Below are positions 56,952 through 64,000 of a stretch of 64,000 bases of DNA, in pieces. The notes below the pieces were generated by a model. That model did no database searches. It saw only the letters and a list, made by a program, of their open reading frames with translations, and had not been told where the DNA came from. This DNA is from Epichloe hybrida (lineage: Eukaryota; Ascomycota; Sordariomycetes; Hypocreales; Clavicipitaceae). Positions within the stretch are counted from its first letter, which is position 1, and each line of letters starts with the position of its first letter. The stretch lies in assembly GCA_019022495.1 (NCBI GenBank), contig JAFEKR010000005.1, positions 2,418,001 to 2,482,000 on the forward strand, written 5' to 3'. Both the position numbers and the translations under genes were made by a program.

Positions 56952-58241
56952 TCACAAGTAGATGCCCACCCATTCTGTCTTGAGAGCAACCTTTGTCTCG
57001 CAGCTGTCCACCGCGCAGCGAATCTCGTTCGGTGCCCCGGTGAGCGATTTCCCAGGCGGGGCGCGGAAGCCCACGCCCTCGGGGGATGCCTTTGTTGGTC
57101 TGCGGTTTTCGAAACACTCTGCACAGTAGACCTGATGCACAGAAAAATAGTCAGCATTGTGAAGGAGGGTAAAGAGGTTGCCTGCTTGATCTCGCAGGAG
57201 GAATGTATATATATATTCATTCAAAGTGCCAGAGATACGTACATGTCCACATTTCTTGAGCGCCCAAAAGTGGTGCTCGCCCGGCACTCGCTTTCTCTTC
57301 CTGGCGCTTCCGGTGGTTGACGATTGTTGGTTGGCACTGCCTGATGGGTCGTAGGCAAGTTCATCGTTACACGCCGGGCAGACTACGACTCGCTCTTCCG
57401 TAGATAACGTATCGCGGGTGAAGCCTTCACGAGTAGGCGGCGCTGGTTCCATGGGTGGCTTCGGACTGGGCTCTCTGGGTGTGAGCCCAGTTGGTTGTGG
57501 AAATTCTATGGGCTTAGCGCTGTTGAAGCCTCTCGCCATGAAATCAGTGCCTAGAAACCCCGCCATTCGCCGGACGCCGCGCGCAAAGTTGGAATACAAG
57601 CGGCTGCTGTTAGATGCGTTTATGAAGTCCAGCTCGATGAGTTGATCGTGGCCAAATGGGCGTGTTGGTCTATGGTGGTGGTGGTGGTGATGGTGATGAT
57701 GGTGATGCCGATGGCTTCTGGTCAACCTAGGCTCAGATGGCCGGTCATCTTCAGGTGAGTCTACCGTGAGATCAATGACGCTGGCCCCAGGCCCCATGAA
57801 GGTATTGTCGCTCCTCGACAAAGACGGTGGTGTGGTGCGCTGTGAATTGGTGCGCCTCGGGTTTCGACCGATTTGACTCGGGGGTTGCGACTGTCCCTGC
57901 TCCGCAGGGGAGTCTGGCTCCTCTGTCAAATCTATAACTGCGGCGGCCTGCGGCATCTGCATTGGTGACATACGAGGTGGCAGGCGAGGTTCGCTCCTGC
58001 TCCCGCTTCTTGATCTTGTCGGCGGCGCTGAAGATATCGCTACACCCAGCTGGGCCAGTAGCGGGTTGCTCGGAACAGTTCTATACCGAGTTCGTCGAGG
58101 ACGATTGACCGGTTCTGAATGTCTCGGGCTTGGACTACCTCGAAGGGCTCCATGAGGCGTACGTCTAGAACCGACGATTGGCATTTCAACCAGTTCGTCC
58201 TCGCTGGTTGACTCGAGCCCTGCGTCCCCGGCTCGTGCCAT
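56952..58241 (-). CDS. RING-type protein with two SUMO-interacting motifs, STUbL candidate
   Basis: Exons 58241-57243 and 57131-56952 give 392 residues. Two consensus SIMs, VIDLT at residues 102-106 and 155-159, are each followed by acids and Ser (EEPDSP, VDSPEDD). A run of 12 His lies at 179-190. The C-terminal RING-like cluster uses C288, C291, C331, H333, C336, C339, C372 and C377, with CGHVYCAEC rebuilt across the splice site. SIM plus RING is the layout of SUMO-targeted ubiquitin ligases (Slx5, Rfp1, RNF4), which ubiquitinate sumoylated nuclear proteins in genome maintenance. A KRKR nuclear signal lies at ~314-317. The 111-nt intron (GTACGT donor, CATCAG acceptor) has no stop and is a multiple of three, so an unspliced form would be 429 residues with a broken RING. 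Confidence 0.8.
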   Translation of the reverse strand: MARAGDAGLESTSEDELVEMPIVGSRRTPHGALRGSPSPRHSEPVNRPRRTRYRTVPSNPLLAQLGVAISSAPPTRSRSGSRSEPRLPPRMSPMQMPQAAAVIDLTEEPDSPAEQGQSQPPSQIGRNPRRTNSQRTTPPSLSRSDNTFMGPGASVIDLTVDSPEDDRPSEPRLTRSHRHHHHHHHHHHHHRPTRPFGHDQLIELDFINASNSSRLYSNFARGVRRMAGFLGTDFMARGFNSAKPIEFPQPTGLTPREPSPKPPMEPAPPTREGFTRDTLSTEERVVVCPACNDELAYDPSGSANQQSSTTGSARKRKRVPGEHHFWALKKCGHVRISGTLNEYIYTFLLRDQAGNLFTLLHNADYFSVHQVYCAECFENRRPTKASPEGVGFRAPPGKSLTGAPNEIRCAVDSCETKVALKTEWVGIYL

Positions 58242-59089
58242 GTCTTGATGTTGTCGTCCCGTTCTGCGGCAGTAGAGGCGGGGAGATATATCGGGGTGGT
58301 TTGAGGCGGGAAAAAAAAAAAAAAAAAAAAAAGAGTGGCAGTGCCTTTTAGAGGAGGAGGATAGAAGAGCCGGATTATGTTGTCATTGCAGGCCTGCTCC
58401 ACTACGAATAGGCTGCACTGAAGTCGTCGTACGTTTTTGGGTTGGTGGCGACGTTCGAAATCTCGGGCCGCAAGGGTGGTGTTGGCTCTGCAGCGATTCG
58501 GAGACGGAAGGTAGGTCGAGATTCGGTTGTTTGATTTGCGCTGATTGATTCCATCGGTTTATTGCTGCTTTATTGTGCGCGTTAGGAAAACGTGGTGAGT
58601 CAGTCGTCGCGAGGATGTGGTGAGAGGATTGTTGTCGTCCATGTTGTGATTTGTGAGGGCTCCAGGTGCAGTAGTAGTGCACAGCGTCACAGCGTCACAG
58701 CGTCACAGCGTCACAGCGTCAACTTGCAACGCACACGCACCGCGTGGTGCCGCCCCTCCACCAGACAGACCTCCACCAGACTGACGGCAGGGAGCACGGC
58801 GCTAGTGGCGGCAACTCGCCCCTGAATCCTGACTGGGGCCGACAGCAAAGATCCACCAAAACTTCGGCTTTAACGTGGCAATATCCTCTATAAACCCGGA
58901 GTGAGTGACAAACGGACGGAAACCCAGCAGCACGAAGAGTCGGCCTCTTCAGATCTGTTACTCTAGGTATACAACTATTGAAAACACATGGTTCGCCCCG
59001 GCCATATTCCCTTGGTTTTTGAAAACATAAAGACTAGAATGTTAAATCAATGCGACTAATGCTCTGTCAAGAGACTTGCCTTGCCCTCT
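58242..59089. other. Intergenic region between RING gene and PRP19
   Basis: No gene is supported. Next to the RING gene start there is a 22-nt A tract (58311-58332), and five perfect 8-bp units CACAGCGT lie at 58680-58719. Confidence 0.6.
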
Positions 59090-60756
59090 CTACTCCTTGA
59101 CGCCGAAAACGCTGACCACACCATTGTCATTCACTGCCACCAATTTCCTGGCCGACTCTCCCCATCTGACTCCTACCACTGCAGTTGAGTTTCTGAACGG
59201 TTCGCTCCACTTCTTGCTCGACTTGGTATATTGCTGGACGGTCACGCCAGAGGGACCACCAGTGGCCAAGTACTGTCCCGTGTAATCCCAGGCCAACGAT
59301 TGAACGGACCCTCCCGTCTCCAGCACCTTGGCCGTGGCAGCATCTCCTTCTTTGCGCAGATCGAAGATCGTAACAGTCGTCTGGCCCTTGGCCGTGGCAG
59401 CCAGCCAGAAGCCATTTTCAGAAAAGGTGAGAGCTTGGACTGGGGCGCCGAGTTTGAAAACGGCGGCTTGCTCCAAGTTCTTTGTCATGTATAATTTGAC
59501 ATCTCCGCTGCTGGTACCGACTGCAAAGAGATGTCCGTCGGGGTGAAATGCGCATGTGGTCAGGGCTGTTGATGTTAACAAAAAAGCGCTCGTACCTGGC
59601 GTCGAGTATTCGGGCAATCATGTAACTTACAGGCATCTGCGTACGCACGGCTGGCGCGCTTCATATTGGCCAAGTCGTATAGCACGATGCTCTTGTCAGC
59701 GCCGACGGAGCCCAGAATATCTCCACTGGGGTGTGCGCTGAGGCCGGTGGCGGGACCAGCATGCTCAGAAAGAGAGGCGGTTTCATTGCCCGCCTCGTAT
59801 ACCTTCACATTACCTTGGCTGGTAGCGAAGAAGACCTTTGATCCAGACCATAGGGTGGCCGTGACCGCCTCGTTCACCGGGAGTTGCCTTTCTAGCGTGT
59901 CGGCCTCAACAGCGTAAATGGCGGCCTCACCCTTCAATCCACCCAACGCCGCATAGCTGCCCTCGAGATCGATTGAAGTGGCCTGTGAGACAGGCAGCGC
60001 ACTCGAGGCTGTGATATCGAAGGAAGAAATTTCGTCGGAGCTGGCCCAGCCTTCTGGGACGGGGCGCTTCTTTCGGCCTTTGGACAAACTGAAGTTCACA
60101 ACGTCAGCAGACTGTCACGCAGCAAGGGTCGGTTGAAAGTAACATACGTTTGGTGTACTTCATCTACTCGCTCTGCAAGTGCCTCAGGTAGTGCTTCGAC
60201 ACTGTCCACGACCATTTCTTCGCCATTGACCGCGCCACCCGTAATCGTTACCTTGCTCAACGAGTCTCTGGCTTCATCTCGCTCCTTTGACAATCGTGCA
60301 ATGACGCGAATGGCGGCATCGTGTTGATACAGGGCAGTTGCTAGTTCTTCCCTGGTACGCGCGAGCTGTTCTTTCAAGTTATAGGTCTCAAGGGCCAGAG
60401 CGTCCCATTCATTCTGGAACGTCGCCAGAAGTGCGGGTATCGAGGTCAAGGTAGGAGGTCGCGGGCGAACGATGCGCGAGGATGATACAACGAGAAGGTC
60501 ATCGGCAGTGAGGGCCTCTCCAGTGCTTGGCTCTGTTGCATGTTCTTTGATGTACTGCTCGATGAGCCTCTTCTCGTAAACGATGCCTGTGGCCGTGTTA
60601 AAAGGTGTTTCGAGATCAAGACAAACAGGACGGCAACGCACCAGACTTCTTCGACACGACGGGCTCTTGGGGGGCTTCCCCGGAAACTGACAGTTTGATT
60701 AGCATCTTTCGCTTCACGAAAATACCCAGGCAGATTGGCTTACTTGCACAAAGCAT
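59090..60756 (-). CDS. PRP19: Pre-mRNA-processing factor PRP19 (U-box E3 ligase)
   Basis: Five exons, 60756-60744, 60686-60642, 60586-60148, 60088-59631 and 59565-59090, give 476 residues with all phases consistent. Exon 1 is only 13 nt (MLCA plus one base). The N-terminus MLCAISGEAPQEPVVSKKSG, continuing into VYEKRLIEQYI, is the U-box of PRP19. A coiled-coil/tetramerisation region follows (residues ~70-150), then KKRPVPEGWAS, a fungal PRP19 hallmark. A C-terminal seven-bladed WD40 domain includes AFHPDGHLFAVGTSSG, SVQSLAWDYTGQYLATGG and the terminal VAVNDNGVVSVFGV. PRP19 heads the NineTeen complex that activates the spliceosome and also acts in DNA repair. It is divergent from the OHCU decarboxylase gene over about 600 bp. 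Confidence 0.95.
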
Positions 60757-61364
60757 GGCGACTGATTCCGAAGCTATCGCAGCTACCAATCGCGTCTTTG
60801 TCGAGTCGTTTTGAGAGGCTCTCTGTTCCCAATCGAGGTTTTCCGGCGCCGGAACAAGAGGCCCACTTCAGCCTGCTGCGGCTGGTAAGCAGGTTAGGCA
60901 GACGGACTGTCCGGTCACGTGCAGTCAGCATTCGAAGCTTGGGGACTCAGGCAGGACGATGCGATGCCAAGTTGTTGCATTACTTGAATGCCTGAGTTCA
61001 AGGGACAAAAAAAAAAGATGGAAGATTGATCATGAGGTCTGATGATTCAGGACATGTTCAATTAAATCAAAATTCAAGGCCGGTTGTCATTCCTATACAT
61101 TGCAACCGCAACTCTCCAACCTCAACACCAACCGACAATACAGACAAATGGCTGTCGGTGAGCTCCGGCTCGCAGTACTCCGACTAGTGGATCTCGTATC
61201 ACATGTCGTCTCTTGGCTTGAATTCAACTTCTGCGATTAGGCAAAGTCGACAAGACAGAGCTTTTTGTTCTTTTTTTTTTTTGAGCGGATTTCATTCACT
61301 TGCACCATTTCTAAGCTTGTTCATCTTGATCGAACAGCGCCATTGGAAAGGGAACAGAAACAGC
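60757..61364. other. Divergent promoter region (PRP19 / OHCU decarboxylase)
   Basis: No separate gene. An upstream in-frame ATG at 61203 would add 54 residues to the decarboxylase, but that stretch includes a T-run-encoded FFF and has no family match, so it is read as 5' untranslated sequence. A and T runs lie at ~61007-61016 and 61271-61282. Confidence 0.55.
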
Positions 61365-61959
61365 ATGGGTCAACAACTCCCACCAATTAACGAGCTTGCC
61401 TCGCTGCCCGAGACTGCCCAGACCAATGCGCTGGATCTTCTCTTCGAACCAAGCCCGGCAATTCACTCAACACTCGTGCCCGTTGTTCAATCAAGGTCGT
61501 ATGGCTCATACGCAGAGCTGATAGATCATTGTCGGCTGGCCCTTTTTGAACTCGCCGCCTCCTCCACACCGGCCAGTCCAGATCCCAATCTCTTGTTAGT
61601 AGTCGGCTCTCATCCAAGGCTCGGTGCTAAAAAGGTCGACTCGGCGCAGTCCAGCGCGGAGCAAGCCAACCTCCAGGGCGAGGGCGAGGGCGAGAAACTT
61701 GCCGAACTCAATCGAGAATACGAAGAAAAGTTCCCCGGCCTACGATTCGTCGTCTTTGTCAACGGTCGAGGTCGGCCTGAGATCATGCATGACATGCGGG
61801 TGCGAATTGACAGAGGTGACTTTTCAAAGGAAATCGACGCTGCATTGCAGGTATAGTCTGTTCCCCTTTGAACGAGATGAAATGTCCATGAATTATGCTG
61901 ACAAGATGTAGGCCATGTGTGACATTGCCAAAGATAGGGCATCTAAGCTCTTGCCATGA
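61365..61959 (+). CDS. OHCU decarboxylase (uric acid breakdown)
   Basis: Exons 61365-61850 and 61912-61959 give 177 residues. The intron has a GTATAG donor and a TGTAG acceptor, and the second exon supplies AMCDIAKDRASKLLP. The family signature GSHPRLGAKK is present, with LNREYEEKFPGLRFVVFVNG, GRGRPEIM and a RIDRGDF-KEIDAAL helix, all typical of 2-oxo-4-hydroxy-4-carboxy-5-ureidoimidazoline decarboxylase. The enzyme makes S-allantoin after urate oxidase and HIU hydrolase in purine degradation. No PTS1 tripeptide is seen at the C-terminus (LLP). A GEGEGE insert sits in the middle. No other urate-pathway gene is in the window. The ATG at 61365 begins right before INELASLPE, the usual family start. 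Confidence 0.88.
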
Positions 61960-62446
61960 AAAAGTACCAAGATAGCTTTACTAACTTACGATGCATGGCT
62001 AGCTCATCCCAGCTCATCCCAGCTCATCCATGGATATTGAGCAAGAGGTATTTTTGGGGTTGTTAAACAGGACTGGACTGGACGAACTAATCCGTATGCT
62101 GCTGTACATAACTTGTCTGGTGGGGCCCCGTCCGCCCCCTATTCGTTCGTAGGTGTTCGTGCTAGGTGTTCGCAGGTGCCGTCGGGGTTTTAAAGTTGAT
62201 CTCTCCAGCGTGCTGGCTGGGTCGGGTCATGTCATCAAAAGTGAATCAGTTGATGATGCAGATTCACATGGAATCAACCGTTTCTTAGCAGCACCACCAC
62301 CACCACCACCACCACCACCACATTATTGCGTTTTGGCGTCTCTTGACCTCCTCATCCATTCTACCTGTAGGAACGCTTGCACCTCAATGTCATAACTTGC
62401 GGCGCATCTTGGCTCTTCCAATGAAAGGAGTACCGAAAGAAGAGCC
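61960..62446. other. Intergenic region upstream of thioesterase
   Basis: No gene. It contains a tripled AGCTCATCCC at ~62001-62028 and an ACC/CCA trinucleotide run at ~62290-62321. Confidence 0.6.
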
Positions 62447-63709
62447 ATGGTCGAGTTCAAAGACGGTTTCGCGGCAGCTCAGGAGAGGGCCATCGCTGCC
62501 TACCGCGAATGGCCTCGTAAGAGTTTCGCAGAGTTCATGGAGCTTGTGCCCATCCCAGACCATGTCTGCAAGCAAGGCAAGGACATCAAGCGCTTCATGA
62601 GCCGTCAACCGGCGTGGCTGGAAGGCAAAGAGCTGCCATGGGATGTCCTGTTCCAGACCATCAAGGGACCGCGACCTCGACATACCGGATTGGGTGTGTT
62701 CGGTGGTTGCGTCTTTGCACAAGCGTCCTTGGCTGCTGCGCGAGCCGTCGAGGAGGAAGAACGGCAGCAGAAGGAGGCTACTGGCGAGGCAAAACCTCGA
62801 CCTGGAATTCACGTAGGCTACTTGATCCGAATCAAGACATACATGCTCGATACCGACGTGTGAGGCCTACCATATCGCTAACCGGTGTTTCAGTCAATAC
62901 AAGGCATCTTCACGAAACCTGGACTGGGTGATCGCCCTTTTGTTTTCGACGTCTGCGGCATAATGAGTGCGCGAACCTTTTTAGGTTGTCGAGTCGACGT
63001 TCGCCAACCGAAGCAGCCCTCCTCAAATCCCGCCGGCCCTTTCCCTGATTCCGATGCCGGCCTGCCTTTGAACGACATCTGCTTCAGCTGTATAACGACC
63101 TTCAAGCGCCCGGCAGATGGTGCTGATGATGTACAATCGCCCGAATCCGCTCAAAAACGATATGCGGACATATTATCACAACGGGCACCAGATCAATGGG
63201 AACCGGCACCCCTCTCAGACATCGATATCATCACTGCTCTATTCCCCGGGGCTGGGCACGGAGCCTTCCCCATGCTCGACATGTACAAGGTTGACATGTC
63301 GGAATACAACGAGAACAAGGAGTTGCCGGACCGCCGACAGCTCATCCTCTACCGGCCAATGAAACCCATACCCGAGGACGACGTCAACGGGCACATCGCG
63401 TGTCATGCCTTTGAGGCGGACAGAAATGGTCTCAGCATGCTTGCCAATCAACTGGGTTATGGCTTCAATATGGGAATGGCGGCGAGTCTCAGCTATTCCT
63501 TCTTCGTGCACACCAACCCGCAGGACGCCGTTATGGACGGCGAGGGATGGTGGATCCAGGAGATCAACTGGCCAAGAGTCGGAGCGAGTAGGGGCATGTT
63601 GGAGAGCAGGATTTGGAGTCCCGACGGTAAACATGTTGCGAGTGCATACCAGGACGGCATCATTGTGCCTGCTCGAGCGCCATCGGAGGCGAGGCGGACA
63701 AAGTTGTGA
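62447..63709 (+). CDS. Acyl-CoA thioesterase, TesB/ACOT8 type (double hotdog)
   Basis: Exons 62447-62812 and 62894-63709 give 393 residues. The intron has a GTAGGC donor and a TTTCAG acceptor and joins GIH to SIQGIFTKPGLGDRPF in phase 0. The N-terminal hotdog has RHTGLGVFGGCVFAQASLAA; the centre has CGIMSARTFLGCRVDVRQ; the C-terminal hotdog has SYSFFVHTN, WWIQEINWPRVGASRGMLES and RIWSPDGKHVASAYQDGIIV, the classic end of TesB-like enzymes. These proteins hydrolyse acyl-CoA esters. The protein ends in TKL, a possible weak PTS1, so a peroxisomal role in fatty-acid breakdown is plausible but not certain. Two in-frame ATGs near the start do not change the domain call. Confidence 0.87.
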
Positions 63710-64000
63710 AATTACATGTTGGAAACAAATAATACCTGTGGACTATGCTAGTAGATCAAAGGCGGCCTCTGATACGTGCGGGCACGCAGCTTTGTGGGCT
63801 TAGCATGGCGTGTTGTTTTGTTGTGACAAGTCTCGCTGGTGCAACTGGCAACTCACCTGGCCAGCTGTTTGTCGCCATGTTCAAGTGGTGGTGTGATTGA
63901 TTCGCCCAATGCCCGTCGCAGCCGTTGAGACACAGACCCCACTTCTCTTCTCTGTCCACGACATCCTCGCATGGCAGTACTCTGACTTCTCTACTTCTTG
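63710..64000. other. 3' flank of thioesterase gene to window end
   Basis: Non-coding as far as visible. No gene, repeat or RNA is supported in these 291 bases. Confidence 0.5.

Noticed and set aside
57132..57242. Reading the RING gene as a single 429-codon exon
   Set aside because: The CGHVYCAEC ligand pattern is restored only by removing this segment, which has a GTACGT donor and a CATCAG acceptor.

Overview
This window reads as a filamentous ascomycete chromosome, probably Sordariomycetes and perhaps Hypocreales. The evidence is short introns with GTAAGT-type donors and CTAAC branch points, fungal versions of PRP19, DOM34, RRB1, NDUFAF3 and a DGR2/WDR44-like protein, and a long AT-rich block with the marks of repeat-induced point mutation (RIP). 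The species cannot be fixed from the sequence.

There are three zones. (1) 1-5714 is ordinary GC-balanced genic DNA: an NDUFAF3-like complex I assembly factor cut by the window edge, ribosomal protein eL34, a small unknown two-exon gene, a FAR1-type DNA-binding protein, and about 1 kb with no intact gene. (2) 5715 to about 41085 is a gene-free, TA-rich island of dead transposons nested in one another. (3) 41086-64000 is dense, housekeeping-type genic DNA: an APC-family permease, RRB1, a thioredoxin, a DGR2/WDR44-like WD40 protein (one apparent frameshift), DOM34/Pelota, an aldo-keto reductase, a disordered protein with a KEN box and a partial PCNA-binding motif, a RING protein with SUMO-interacting motifs, PRP19, OHCU decarboxylase and an acyl-CoA thioesterase.

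The island can be read layer by layer from target-site duplications (TSDs), LTR ends and interrupted reading frames. A complete Copia element, E (22854-38215, 824-bp LTRs, TSD CTTTA), sits inside a minus-strand Copia, D. E contains a second complete Copia, F (28552-34822, TSD GGACC), in its RNase H region, and a hAT-like non-autonomous element (35953-37921, TSD CCAATACA) in its 3' LTR. To the left are a minus-strand Copia C, a Gypsy interrupting C in its reverse transcriptase, and a 5'-truncated Copia A whose 3' LTR abuts the Gypsy chromodomain region. A carries a sister hAT-like element (6674-8547, TSD CTTATAAT). To the right, D interrupts C', a second copy of the 5' part of C. Excising F and the second hAT-like element leaves E about 7.1 kb long, a normal Copia size. 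Almost all stops in the relics are TAA or TAG where Gln or Trp codons are expected, and the E reverse transcriptase active site reads YVNN instead of YVDD, as RIP predicts.

The most unusual signals are the two hAT-like elements, which share an interior but whose subterminal pentamer arrays differ throughout by one base (TGTAT against TGTAG); the 83-bp triple repeat in the E leader; and the gene-structure oddities on the right: a GC-AG intron, an 11-nt and a 13-nt exon, a retained-intron-compatible RING gene and a one-base frameshift. No CRISPR array, rRNA or convincing tRNA was seen.
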